64,000 nucleotides of DNA from an uncultured Opitutales bacterium (GTDB lineage Bacteria; Verrucomicrobiota; Verrucomicrobiia; Opitutales; Seribacteraceae): the NCBI GenBank assembly GCA_943789375.1, contig CALSTX010000004.1, forward strand, positions 189,001 through 253,000. Direction: 5' to 3'. Positions 34,653 through 44,080 of this stretch are shown piece by piece. Position numbers and translations under genes: made by a program. The notes under the pieces were generated by a model that did not search any database, was not told the DNA's origin, and was given only the letters and a program-made list of their open reading frames with translations. Each line of letters begins with the position of its first letter. Position 1 is the stretch's first letter.

Positions 34653-36137
34653 ATGGATTCCTTTCATTCTGCCCATAGCTCGGCTGATGTACCTTCACCC
34701 TTTGAGTCTTATTCCGGTGATGGCCCTTATTCCTTTATTAGCTATGCCCACGCAGATAAGGTTAAAGTGTACAAAACAATTCGTGAATTTAAGACCAAAG
34801 GTATAAATGTTTGGTATGATGAAGGAATACCACCGGCTGGCGAGTGGGTAGATGAACTAGCCCAAGCCATTAAGAAATCATCAGCTTTTGTTGTCTTTGT
34901 TTCCCATCGCTCCGCTGATTCAAGGTATGTTCGTATGGAAGTGCAATATGCATTGAGTGAGCAAAAAGAGATCCTCACTATTTTCCTTGAAGACACGAAA
35001 TTACCTCCCGGGCTTTCCTTGTGCCTCCAGCAGTTTCAATCCATCTCTGTGTCGGAGAAAAATTGGATGGAAAGTGCGTGTAAAGCCTTGCTTCAAAGAC
35101 AGGATGCTGTTGCATCTGATGGTTCCATTGGAAGCTCCCAGCCAGAACTTGTCGAAGAGGAGGAGATTGATCATGGCTTGGAGCTCTGGTCGTTTTGGAA
35201 AAAGGCCCAGGCCGTGCAAAATAAGAGATTTGATCGACGCGGTAACCTTCCGCCTCGTTCTACTTTGCCTATGCACGAAAGTGTTTCAGAAAATGTTGTA
35301 CCAGATTTAAATTCCACCAGCCTTCAAGAGTCACATCCGATTCCTTCACCTCAGGATTTAGACAAAACAAGACATCCATTTGCGGTGGATGTTTCTATAA
35401 CGCCAGGACAGGCAGAAGAGAAACAAGAATTTCGTGAACACCATATTAATGATTATGCTGGGATTTTTAAGTGGATTCCTCCCGGCAAAATTACCATTTT
35501 GGTACCCTATTCCGATGAGCGTAGACTTGTTCATGTAAGAGATGGGTTCTGGCTTGGTGAGTTCGTGATCACCCAGTCGGTCTATTCAAAACTTATGGGA
35601 TCAAATCCTAGTTTTACCGAATTGGGCTTAGGAGAAAATTCAGAAAATTATCCTGTAAATAATATTTCCTGGCTCGATGCGGTTTCTTTTTGCCGTGCTC
35701 TTACCATGCTCGCTCAAAATGAAGGACAACTGCCTGCTAAACATGAGTACAGGTTACCGACCGAAGTGGAGTGGGAATACGCTTGCCGGGCTGGATCCCA
35801 AGCCGACTTTTATTTTGGGGATGACCCAACCGTTTTACATAATCATGGATGGTTTCGTGGAAACAGTCGGAAGAAAATGCACCCCGTTGGTCTAAAGTCT
35901 CCAAATCCCTGGGGTCTATTTGATCTCCATGGAAATGTCAGGGAGTGGGTGGGGAATTCTTTTGTAAATACTCTACTCAATGACAGCGAACAAGATGAAT
36001 TTAGGATCAGCCGAGGCGGAGCTTACATGAAGCCAGCGATCGAATGTAAATCGTCTTCAAGATCGACGAATTCTTTACACCATCGTTTTCGTAATCTTGG
36101 GTTCCGGGTAGCTTTGGCTCCAACCGCCAAGGTTTAA
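34653..36137 (+). CDS. TIR domain plus FGE/sulfatase-modifying-factor-like protein
   Basis: Residues about 24-150 are a TIR domain: YSFISYAHADKVKVYKTIRE, INVWYDEGIPPAGEW, AFVVFVSHRSADSRYVRMEV. Glu96 aligns with the catalytic Glu of NAD-cleaving TIR proteins. A linker rich in Ser/Pro/acidic residues spans about 150-260. Residues about 265-490 form an FGE-sulfatase (C-type-lectin-like) domain: WLGEFVITQSVYSKLMGSNP, YRLPTEVEWEYACRAG, GLFDLHGNVREWVGNS, SRGGAY and the GFRVALAP end. The copper/formylglycine-forming cysteines are not evident, so a binding role is more likely than catalysis. There is no cyclic-nucleotide-binding domain and no membrane segment. Co-transcribed with the cyclase. Confidence 0.88.
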   Translation: MDSFHSAHSSADVPSPFESYSGDGPYSFISYAHADKVKVYKTIREFKTKGINVWYDEGIPPAGEWVDELAQAIKKSSAFVVFVSHRSADSRYVRMEVQYALSEQKEILTIFLEDTKLPPGLSLCLQQFQSISVSEKNWMESACKALLQRQDAVASDGSIGSSQPELVEEEEIDHGLELWSFWKKAQAVQNKRFDRRGNLPPRSTLPMHESVSENVVPDLNSTSLQESHPIPSPQDLDKTRHPFAVDVSITPGQAEEKQEFREHHINDYAGIFKWIPPGKITILVPYSDERRLVHVRDGFWLGEFVITQSVYSKLMGSNPSFTELGLGENSENYPVNNISWLDAVSFCRALTMLAQNEGQLPAKHEYRLPTEVEWEYACRAGSQADFYFGDDPTVLHNHGWFRGNSRKKMHPVGLKSPNPWGLFDLHGNVREWVGNSFVNTLLNDSEQDEFRISRGGAYMKPAIECKSSSRSTNSLHHRFRNLGFRVALAPTAKV

Positions 36138-36214
36138 TTTTTTTTTAAATCCTTTACCGGGAATAGTTTTCCCATTGTCTTTGTCTTTCAAAATTGGCAT
36201 GATGAGTCCTTGCC

Positions 36215-37702
36215 ATGAACAAAGATTTATCCCCTGAGAAAGAAAAAAGCAAAAGTTTAGACGGCAGTGATCAAGTCGCTGTCAGGAAAGATAAATTAGA
36301 CCGAATGCGTGAGTCGGGCATCGATCCTTTTCGGGCAAATTGGGATCAAACCCATGTCTCAATGGATGCGGTCTCCTTGCTCCCGGAAGATGAGGAGGTA
36401 GGACCTGAGGTTTCAGTTGCGGGTCGGATTGTTGCTTTTCGTTTGATGGGCAAGGCATCTTTTCTGAAGATCCTGGATCGGGCAGGTAAAATACAATCCT
36501 ATGTTCGTAAAGATGAGATTGGAGAAGATGAATATGCTTTGTTTAAAAAATTAGACTTGGGTGACTTTATTGGCATCCGAGGACCGCTTTTTCGTACCAA
36601 AACAGGTGAAGTTACCATTCGAGCAAAAGAGTACAGGCTGGTGTCCAAAGCTCTCCGGCCATTGCCAGAAAAGTGGCATGGGCTTACCGACAATGAACAA
36701 ATTTACCGGCAGCGGTATTTGGATCTTGTAGTCAATGATGATTCCCGTCAGCGCTTTCGGGCGAGGAGCCAAATCATTCGTGAGATTCGTGAATTTTTCT
36801 GGAGTCGTGACTTCCTTGAAGTCGAAACCCCCATGCTTCAGTCCGTTTCAGGAGGAGCCGCCGCTCGCCCATTCCGTACTCATTTTAATGCCTTGGATTG
36901 CGACTTTTCCATGAGAATTGCCCTGGAATTGCACCTCAAGCGTCTCCTTGTCGGTGGATTTGACCGGGTATTCGAAGTGGGGCGGGTGTTTCGAAATGAA
37001 GGACTTTCCAGGCGTCATAACCCAGAATTTACCATGCTTGAGGCCTATCAGGCCTATTCGGATTATCGTGGCATGATGGAATTAACCCAGTCTTTGATCC
37101 AGCAAGTCGCTCAGAATGCGTTGGGTACCTTAACCTTAGATCGCACTGAGGGTGCACCTATTGAACTTTCTGGTAAGTGGAGGGAAGCTAAATATAAAGA
37201 TCTCATTATCGAAGCAGTCGGGCGGGATGACTGGTTTGAGTTACCCAAAGAAGCAAAGTTGGAAAAAGCAAAAGAATTAAAGATCGAGGTCGACCCCGCT
37301 TTAGAAGATTTTGAAGTTACCAATGATGTTTTTGAAAAAGTCATTGAACACACTTTAATTCAACCCACTTTTGTGACCCATATTCCTCGTGAGCTTTGCC
37401 CCCTTGCCAAGATTACAGAAACGGACTCTTCCACCATTGATGTGTTTGAGCTTTGTATCAATGGGCAGGAGATTGCTCCTGCTTATTCCGAGCAAAATGA
37501 TCCTGCGGTTCAACGCGAGGCATTCATGAAACAGGTGGGGGAGGAAACTCAGGAGTTGGATGACGATTTTCTTACAGCTCTGGAGCATGGTATGCCCCCG
37601 GCAGGAGGGATGGGAATGGGGATTGATCGCTTGGTTATTTTTCTCACCAATGCGGCAAATATTCGGGACACGATTCTATTCCCTACGCTTCGGCCTTCCT
37701 AA
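36215..37702 (+). CDS. lysS: Lysyl-tRNA synthetase, class II
   Basis: Charges tRNA-Lys. An N-terminal OB-fold (VAGRIVAFRLMGKASFLKIL) binds the anticodon. Class II motif 1 is at FLEVETPMLQSVSGGAAARP, motif 2 at FEVGRVFRNEGLSRRHNPEF and motif 3 at MGMGIDRLVIFL. Length is 495 residues, normal for bacterial LysS. ATG at 36215, 77 bases after the TIR/FGE gene. The gap has no strong terminator, so some read-through is possible. Confidence 0.97.
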   Translation: MNKDLSPEKEKSKSLDGSDQVAVRKDKLDRMRESGIDPFRANWDQTHVSMDAVSLLPEDEEVGPEVSVAGRIVAFRLMGKASFLKILDRAGKIQSYVRKDEIGEDEYALFKKLDLGDFIGIRGPLFRTKTGEVTIRAKEYRLVSKALRPLPEKWHGLTDNEQIYRQRYLDLVVNDDSRQRFRARSQIIREIREFFWSRDFLEVETPMLQSVSGGAAARPFRTHFNALDCDFSMRIALELHLKRLLVGGFDRVFEVGRVFRNEGLSRRHNPEFTMLEAYQAYSDYRGMMELTQSLIQQVAQNALGTLTLDRTEGAPIELSGKWREAKYKDLIIEAVGRDDWFELPKEAKLEKAKELKIEVDPALEDFEVTNDVFEKVIEHTLIQPTFVTHIPRELCPLAKITETDSSTIDVFELCINGQEIAPAYSEQNDPAVQREAFMKQVGEETQELDDDFLTALEHGMPPAGGMGMGIDRLVIFLTNAANIRDTILFPTLRPS

Positions 37703-37743
37703 GTCGTGCTTGTACCCATTATTGTTTATGGTCTCACAAATAA

Positions 37744-38202
37744 ATGAGCGACCGGAGTAGAGGGCTCCCCATTTTAATAAAGCCGATCTGGTGGAGACAG
37801 CTTTGTTTTACCTTCTTTCTTTTAATCTGTGCTATTTTCTTTGCTTTTATAAATTTTCTTGGAACTTTTTTGAGCTGGCTCATCACGCTGGTGATGTTGA
37901 TTTCAGCCACTTTAAATTTATTAGACCAGATTCTATCGTGGTCCCGTTTAAAAATTGATCACAACGGGTATGACTTGAGAACATGGTGGAGTCGGAAAAA
38001 ATATGCTCATCAAGAAATTAAAAGCTTTGAGTTGGATCATTATATGCACAGACAATTAATCTTCATAAACTTCAAAAAATCTAAAGATTCGACCAGTGAA
38101 AAACTGAGTTTGCCTTTTCCCTGTGCTTTTGGCCGACCTGTGGAAGACATTTTTGAAATTCTTAAAAAATCTTTGGACAAAACTCCCCGCCCTCTATCAT
38201 AG
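37744..38202 (+). CDS. Small membrane protein with a PH-like cytosolic part
   Basis: A 152-residue protein with two closely spaced membrane segments (about 20-40 and 43-65: LCFTFFLLICAIFFAF, FLSWLITLVMLISATLN). They are followed by about 85 soluble residues whose alternating strand pattern (LKIDHNGYDLRTWWSRKKYA, IKSFELDHYMHRQLIFINFK) recalls bacterial PH-like domains found after two-helix anchors. No function can be assigned. It converges with ccsA. Confidence 0.65.
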   Translation: MSDRSRGLPILIKPIWWRQLCFTFFLLICAIFFAFINFLGTFLSWLITLVMLISATLNLLDQILSWSRLKIDHNGYDLRTWWSRKKYAHQEIKSFELDHYMHRQLIFINFKKSKDSTSEKLSLPFPCAFGRPVEDIFEILKKSLDKTPRPLS

Positions 38203-38219
38203 GGCAACATTTTCGCTGG

Positions 38220-40454
38220 TTATTTTGCAGCAGGCTGCTTTTTTCTGAAAAGGGAACGGAGAGGAGTGACTAGATATGCAACTCCAATAAAAACCATTTG
38301 GGATACAATAAAACTCATCAAAGGATTAAAAGCTTTATCCATAAAGCCATAAGAGTGGAGACCGACTCCAAGCATATTGGTTCCAAACCAAGACCATGCT
38401 GTTACCACATTTCCAAATATGGCCAGGCATGCGATCCCTCGAATCTTTGCAATCCCTGCCCATCGGGCATGAAGAATAATGGCATTCCATATCACAATAA
38501 GAAGTGCCCCATTTTCCTTGGCATCCCATCCCCAAAATCGACCCCAAGACTGATCGGCCCAGATACCTCCTAACACGGTCCCAACGAGGCTAAAAAAGAG
38601 AGAAAAACAGGTGATGCCAAAGATCATAGAACCCAGAGTTTTTTCCAGTTGTTTGCGGGAGGATGAAAGAAGGCTCGATAACTTATTATCACTGGTATCC
38701 GAGACAAGAACTTGATGGATAAAGTAATAAAAAATGTAGGCGAGACCCAGGAATCCTGCGAGGAAAGTGGTGGAGTATCCAATGGTTACCGTGACTACAT
38801 GAGTCGCCAGCCAGAAGTTGGAGTCAAGCACTGCTCTCATCATCTCCATGGTGTCACCAGTCGGATTAAGGGAAGAGTCAAGGCTTAGGTTGTGGGCAAT
38901 TACAAGGCTGCCAAAACCAACCATTGCCCCCATCGATGAAGCAATACCAAGACGTAAATATTTTTCTGTAAACCAGCAAAGCAGGACCGCACCCCACCCG
39001 ATAAAGAGTGCAGATGAATAGAGATTGGTGACGGGTGGCCTTCCTTCAATGTACATTCTTCCCAGAAGTCCAAAGGTGTGAGCAATGAGAATTATAAGAG
39101 TTAGGTGATAAGCTACATTTTTAAAACTCTTTGAATGGTTGGCATTGAACTTGGCGGTGTTAATGGCCAGGCAAAGCCAGGACAGGCATGCGGATAAGAA
39201 AATGATGATGTAGGCAACTGAACAACGGTAAAAGGGCTCATAGGCATTGAATGTCTTTTCGAATCCAAGTTTTGTAACTTGGTCAGGGGCTCTTTGTTCA
39301 CAAAGTCTACGAATTGAAGAAACTGCGTCATTGAAGCCAGATGGATCATTGCGTACGTAGGCTTTACGTAACTTTTCATACAAGGGTAAAATGGGGTCAA
39401 CCTCAGTGCGTAACTTGATAGCCTCAGCGTACTGCGCGGCAAAAAGAGCAGTGGGGTTGAGCTTTTCCTTAGTCAGGATGAAATTTACTTTTTCTTGCAA
39501 AGGTACGCGGTCTGTACGAATCAAATCCTGTAGTAAGGAAGCAAATTGGGCGGGGTCAAGATTCCGCTTTTGATCGGAGTCAAGAGGCTCCTCTCCCACA
39601 AGAGACTCTCCTACTTTTCTCCACCTTTTCTTTTGATCGCCTGTTTCTGGTGGAACCGGAAAAAATTCAGACCACAAGTTTGATCTGGAGTAATGATCGA
39701 GTAAAAATACAACCCTCCCAAATTCATCACTTCCTATACGAATCGTACTTGGGTCCTGGGATATAGCTTTAGTAATGGAACGGAAACGAGAATACTCGTC
39801 AGTGCGGTCTTTGTCTTTATCTGAATCAAAGAAAAAAGTATTGAGGTCTAGATCTTCAATCATTTTAGTCTCCGGCGGAGGAGCAGGAGGTGAAAGCGTG
39901 TGCTTTAATTTTCTGTAAAGGAGCACACTCCGATAGAGATCGATAATGTTTTGATCAAAACTATCCTGTTTTTCACGCTCTAACTTTCCAGATTCGCGGG
40001 CACTTTCATCGATCTCTTTCAGAAAGGGTTTTAATTCGTTGTAGGAATAATATTTTCCATCCTTAGCAAGTTTTCGATTAAGCAGACCTAGGACTTGGTC
40101 ATGATCAATCACGAAGGTTTTCAGTTTGTCCGCTTCTTCAGGGTTAAGAAGAACATGGGCGAGCCATGATATTGCGGGGATCATTGTACCATTCTGGTCC
40201 AACGCGGATCTTTTGTTTCGTAAGACAAGTAAGGTATTACGGGCAACACTATCCAAAGGCTTTACTCTGCCCCCCCGTAGGACAGGTATCCGAGAAAAGG
40301 CCTCTAAATCGATAACCTCTTCCTTGGGCGCGGGTTCAGGCTTGAAGAAGTCGAGCAAAGAAGCCTTGGTTGTCCCAAAAGGTAGAATCGCTAAGTAAAG
40401 CCCGAAGGCAAACAAAGCACTTGGTATAAGAGGGTATTTTTTCAAAAACTTCAT
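38220..40454 (-). CDS. ccsA: Cytochrome c biogenesis protein CcsA (system II) with large N-terminal domain
   Basis: Membrane component of system II cytochrome c maturation that carries haem to the ligation site. The C-terminal 350 residues have about eight membrane segments and the haem-handling WWD signature WGRFWGWDAKENGALL, with conserved histidines around it. The first 400 residues are a long extracytoplasmic domain after one N-terminal membrane segment (IPVLRGGRVKPLDSVARNT), a layout common in Bacteroidota and PVC CcsA. Length is 744 residues. Its ATG overlaps the resB stop by four bases, so translation of the two is coupled. Confidence 0.92.
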   Translation of the reverse strand: MKFLKKYPLIPSALFAFGLYLAILPFGTTKASLLDFFKPEPAPKEEVIDLEAFSRIPVLRGGRVKPLDSVARNTLLVLRNKRSALDQNGTMIPAISWLAHVLLNPEEADKLKTFVIDHDQVLGLLNRKLAKDGKYYSYNELKPFLKEIDESARESGKLEREKQDSFDQNIIDLYRSVLLYRKLKHTLSPPAPPPETKMIEDLDLNTFFFDSDKDKDRTDEYSRFRSITKAISQDPSTIRIGSDEFGRVVFLLDHYSRSNLWSEFFPVPPETGDQKKRWRKVGESLVGEEPLDSDQKRNLDPAQFASLLQDLIRTDRVPLQEKVNFILTKEKLNPTALFAAQYAEAIKLRTEVDPILPLYEKLRKAYVRNDPSGFNDAVSSIRRLCEQRAPDQVTKLGFEKTFNAYEPFYRCSVAYIIIFLSACLSWLCLAINTAKFNANHSKSFKNVAYHLTLIILIAHTFGLLGRMYIEGRPPVTNLYSSALFIGWGAVLLCWFTEKYLRLGIASSMGAMVGFGSLVIAHNLSLDSSLNPTGDTMEMMRAVLDSNFWLATHVVTVTIGYSTTFLAGFLGLAYIFYYFIHQVLVSDTSDNKLSSLLSSSRKQLEKTLGSMIFGITCFSLFFSLVGTVLGGIWADQSWGRFWGWDAKENGALLIVIWNAIILHARWAGIAKIRGIACLAIFGNVVTAWSWFGTNMLGVGLHSYGFMDKAFNPLMSFIVSQMVFIGVAYLVTPLRSLFRKKQPAAK

Positions 40455-41734
40455 CCCGATACTTTTGATTGCTTACGGAGGAAATAAATAAGGTGGAAGC
40501 TAAATTGCCAGAGGAGCCCAACAGATAGGAGAATGCAAGCAATGTATGGAACCAACCAACTCGGGTTGCGAATAACTTGAAAAACCGTGTAGTCGGCTGC
40601 CTTGTTCATTTGGTATTGATAAAAGGTCTTACCTCTATGCCGTAAAGGTGTGTTCATGTACACCAGGGCTTTTCTTTTCTGTCCACTTTCCAGGTTGAGA
40701 TTCACATGACTTTCAAAGTTGTGGGGAATATCCGTGCCTTGGTAAAATTCGTTTTCTATTTTGACCAACTCAATGGAGTAGGGGAGATATTCCCGTATCG
40801 ACCGGAGTTCCATACCCCACAACTTTCCTTGGTGACGCAGGGGTTGAAAGGACATGCCCTCCAGTTTGGCATGGATGAATTTCCATCTGTCGTTGCCTGC
40901 AGGGTGAGCAACCGCCAACCAGGTACCCATTTCTTCGCTGCCGTTGATAAGCTGAAAAACAAGATAACCAAAATTGGCCGCATCGTTGCTAAAGTCTTCA
41001 TCCATTGGGGTAAGGCTCAGGTTTGCACTTGCCCCAATACCCTGATTTACACCCCTAGTGATTTCGCTTCGTTGATCGGCAGATTCTTTGAAGTCGAAAT
41101 TACAATTTGGGCCAAATGATTGTACTCGAACCTTAAACGGAAAACCTGGCACCCGCAGGGTGTTTCCTGGAGTAAGCAATTGTTCTGGGATGGAGACAAC
41201 CTTACTACGATTGGCGTCGGTTACATCAGTAATGGCAAGCTCAACGCCATGAAAGCGTTCAATGTAATCACTGGACTCTCCCTTGTTTATCTGCATGCGA
41301 GACTCCACCTGAATGGCTTGGGTTGTCATTTGGCCGATGAGAAGGAGGATTATGCCGAGGTGAATGATCTGGATGCCCATTTTTTTTCCAGACCATTGAA
41401 AGCGGGTAATGAAAGCGGCAATGAGGTTGATGATTAAAAGCCCGCCCAGCAGATAACCACCCGGGATAGGGAGGGGCACCATGGATAGAAAGCTTCCGCC
41501 CCAGAATTGTTCAGGATAATACCAAATGCCATAAAAGCTCTCAAAGTACTCGGCTTGAGCACCCCGAATTCCAATGCGTACCTGCTCCAGGGTTGCCACA
41601 AAAATGAGAATCATGGAGAAGCTCAGCAGTGTAAGAGTAAGACGAACGGAAGCAAAGGGGACGATCCATGGAAAAGCTTTTTTGCGAGCTCCTACAGAGT
41701 AGGCATTTTGCTTTTTTTTAGATTGATTGCTCAT
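40451..41734 (-). CDS. resB: Cytochrome c biogenesis protein ResB-like
   Basis: Partner of CcsA in system II. Three membrane segments lie near the N-terminus (LTLTLLSFSMILIFVATLEQ, the PGGYLLGGLLIINLIAAFI region, IIHLGIILLLIGQM), followed by a large periplasmic domain and a final membrane helix (VPYIACILLSVGLLWQFSFH). The pattern HRGKTFYQYQMNKAADYTVF is characteristic of ResB C-terminal domains and may present haem/apocytochrome. Length is 427 residues. It overlaps ccsA by four bases and follows a lipoprotein gene by 30 bases, forming a three-gene operon. Confidence 0.9.
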   Translation of the reverse strand: MSNQSKKKQNAYSVGARKKAFPWIVPFASVRLTLTLLSFSMILIFVATLEQVRIGIRGAQAEYFESFYGIWYYPEQFWGGSFLSMVPLPIPGGYLLGGLLIINLIAAFITRFQWSGKKMGIQIIHLGIILLLIGQMTTQAIQVESRMQINKGESSDYIERFHGVELAITDVTDANRSKVVSIPEQLLTPGNTLRVPGFPFKVRVQSFGPNCNFDFKESADQRSEITRGVNQGIGASANLSLTPMDEDFSNDAANFGYLVFQLINGSEEMGTWLAVAHPAGNDRWKFIHAKLEGMSFQPLRHQGKLWGMELRSIREYLPYSIELVKIENEFYQGTDIPHNFESHVNLNLESGQKRKALVYMNTPLRHRGKTFYQYQMNKAADYTVFQVIRNPSWLVPYIACILLSVGLLWQFSFHLIYFLRKQSKVSG

Positions 41735-41764
41735 AGAGGGAATAGGCGAATGGCTTTGTTCAAA

Positions 41765-42793
41765 TCAATGATCATGGAAACAGACAGAGCTAAGTAAATT
41801 GAGAAAGTTTTCTTTCTCAACTTTTGCAAGAGTTGTATCTCCCATAATTTTAAAAAACCAGGACCGGGATTTTCCGAATAAGAGAGCACCATAAATTGTT
41901 TTTTCAGTATTTTCAGCGAGTAGAAGGTACGCATCTTTTTCGTCTATTTTGTATGGCGAAAGGTAGGGCGAGCTTTCCAAGCTTTCAGCCTTGGGCAATT
42001 CTATCTGGGTAAGCCAGCGGTTTACATTGGATTGCAATCCACCGACATCGCCTGGGAAAGAAGTGATAGAAAAATCAAGCTCGTTACCATTTTCGTCGCT
42101 AACGCTGTAGCTGGCAATTCGAACCGAAGAGGCCTGACCGACAACCCAATGGTCTGGTGCATCCCAGGTTGGTGACCCCGATGGCTTGCTCGTCGGTGCT
42201 GCGGAAATGGGGCGGGGAGCCCGAATAATTTTTTCCCCTGCCCGTACCGTAGTTGAATCTAGAAAAGAGATGAAAGAATCCATTTCCTGGTTGATCAGTG
42301 CGGCGTTGGCCACGAAGGGGAAAAGCCAAGTTTCATCCTGTTGCCTGAAAACGGCAAGGAGGGCCATCTTAGGATCGTTCGGATTATTTTTTTCGGTTAA
42401 GTGGATCCATTCAAATTTTTTCTGCCCAACTGTTTTTGTGGTCAATACATGGGGCAGGGTATCCTCGGTAAACTTTTCATAGCCAAGTTCCATCCCAAAC
42501 ATGTTGGTTATCGCGAGAGTTGATACGGCTTCCCTGAAGGGCATTACCCCAATCCTGCCTTGGGGGCCAGAATTAGTTTTTACATGAAAGGAGCCGGCCA
42601 TGGGACCGGAAAGTTCAGGGTTTTCACCCCAAGTAGGTGGAAGTTTCCACGCGACCACTGGCCCTGTGTATTCCGGGGCGATATAATAAGTCTGAATTTC
42701 CGCTTCCTCGGTGCAGGAAACAAAACAAAATAAAGGGAAAAGTAAGAGCTTTACGGTACCTGTAATGTAGATTTTGGGGATATGAAAAGGCAT
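41765..42793 (-). CDS. Probable lipoprotein with two repeated domains, first gene of the cytochrome c biogenesis operon
   Basis: The N-terminus has a hydrophobic stretch ending FCFVSC, a likely lipobox. The mature part has two halves (about 45-190 and 215-340) with similar order: a W-x-x-P opening, a strand block (GRIGVMPF; SVRIASYSV), a GG/N-rich helix start (GGLQSNVNRWLTQIEL in the second half) and a closing helix. No family was recognised. Its position directly before resB and ccsA suggests a role in respiration or cytochrome maturation, but that is inference. Length is 342 residues, ATG at 42793. Confidence 0.7.
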   Translation of the reverse strand: MPFHIPKIYITGTVKLLLFPLFCFVSCTEEAEIQTYYIAPEYTGPVVAWKLPPTWGENPELSGPMAGSFHVKTNSGPQGRIGVMPFREAVSTLAITNMFGMELGYEKFTEDTLPHVLTTKTVGQKKFEWIHLTEKNNPNDPKMALLAVFRQQDETWLFPFVANAALINQEMDSFISFLDSTTVRAGEKIIRAPRPISAAPTSKPSGSPTWDAPDHWVVGQASSVRIASYSVSDENGNELDFSITSFPGDVGGLQSNVNRWLTQIELPKAESLESSPYLSPYKIDEKDAYLLLAENTEKTIYGALLFGKSRSWFFKIMGDTTLAKVEKENFLNLLSSVCFHDH

Positions 42794-42844
42794 GGGATAT
42801 AATTTGTCTTCGAGTAGTGAGAAGGCAACTCGAAGTCACCTGTT

Positions 42845-43953
42845 TTAGGGATTACATTTAAAGAGGGCCACATCTCCGTCCTGTAAAAACATACTCTTTT
42901 CCTTCGAGCCGTAAGCTTGCCCGCTTTCACGGGCGAGTTGCATCGCTCCCGCTGCCATCAAGTCGTCATAGGATACCACTTCCGCCTTGATGAATTTCTT
43001 TTCAAAATCGGTATGGATTACTCCCGCACATTGAGGGGCGGTCATTCCTTTGCGGAAGGTCCAGGCCCGGGCCTCTTTTTCTCCCGCAGTCAGAATAACT
43101 GGCCAGACCCCAGTAAATCATAGGTCGCCTGGATCAGGGAGGTCACGCCAGAATCGGAAACTCCCATGGCTTCCAGGTATTCATGTGCCTCCTCATGGTA
43201 AGTTCTGAGAGCTCTTCTTCCATCTTTGCGGAGATTGGGCAACATGCAGCATCCTGCTGGGTGGCTGCCCATGCCTTAAAATTATTAAAGGTTCATTGCT
43301 AGTTGGGATCCGCAATTTCTTCCTCTTTCAGGTTACAGGCATAGAGCATCGGCTTGGAGCTCAGTAGATGAAAGGATTTCAGGCGTTCCTGCTCGTCCTC
43401 GTCCATGGGGAGAAGATTGGCTGGTTTGCCCTCATCCAGATGGGGAATGAGTTTCTCGAGCAGGGCCACATTGGCCGCGGCATCTTTGTCCTGTCCGCGA
43501 GCTTTTTTGGAATTCTTTTGTAACTGACTGGCCACCGACTCGGCATCGGCAAGGATCAGTTCGGTCATGATCACCTCGGCATCACCCACCGGGTCGACCC
43601 TGCCCATATTATGGATGATGTCCTCATCCTCGAAACAACGCACCACATGTACGATCGCATCCACCTCGCGTACATTCGCCAGGAATTTGTTTCCCAGATC
43701 CTTCTCCTTTGCTGGCTCCTTCGACCAGCCCCGCAATATCCACCATCTCAATGGCAGCGGGGATCAGGGTAGTTGTCTTGACCAGTTCGGCCAGAGGGAT
43801 AAGGCGGGCATCGGGAACCTGGACCACTCCCACATTCGGATCAATGGTGCAGAATGGATAGTTTGCCGCCTCCGCCTTGCGTGTCTTGGTCAGGGCATTA
43901 AAGAGAGTGCTTTTGCCCACATTGGGCAGTCCTACGATTCCAGCTTGTAGCAT
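42845..43953 (-). pseudogene. ychF: Redox/ribosome-associated GTPase YchF, frame broken by several indels
   Basis: Obg-family P-loop NTPase normally of about 365 residues. The ATG at 43953 opens [20 protein letters not shown] (G1), then [15 protein letters not shown] (G3). An extra base near 43698 shifts the frame; the protein goes on as [20 protein letters not shown] and YACNLKEEEIADPN, then meets TAG/TGA near 43300. The same frame resumes with FNNFKAWAATQQDAACCP and ISAKMEEELSELT, shifts near 43194 to EEAHEYLEAMGVSDSGVTSL, shifts again near 43105, and ends GMTAPQCAGVIHTDFEKKF to FKCNP with TAA at 42845. The total span is close to a normal gene. No substitution decay is visible, so consensus error is at least as likely as pseudogenisation. 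Confidence 0.85.
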
Positions 43954-44080
43954 AACGAATATAAAAGAGGGCTCATCATGTCGTAGAGCTTGGGTTCGGT
44001 CAATAAGGATGGGATGGATTTGAGCAAACCTTTCCCATTGACGATCCAATACGAATGCTTAATTTAGATTGTTCCTTTGT

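Noticed and set aside
34653-36137. Diversity-generating retroelement target
   Set aside because: The TIR plus FGE-like architecture fits, but no reverse transcriptase, template repeat or accessory gene is present in the window.
42845-43953. Programmed frameshifting or several small genes in place of ychF
   Set aside because: The fragments join into one normal-length YchF, and individual pieces lack starts and ribosome-binding sites.
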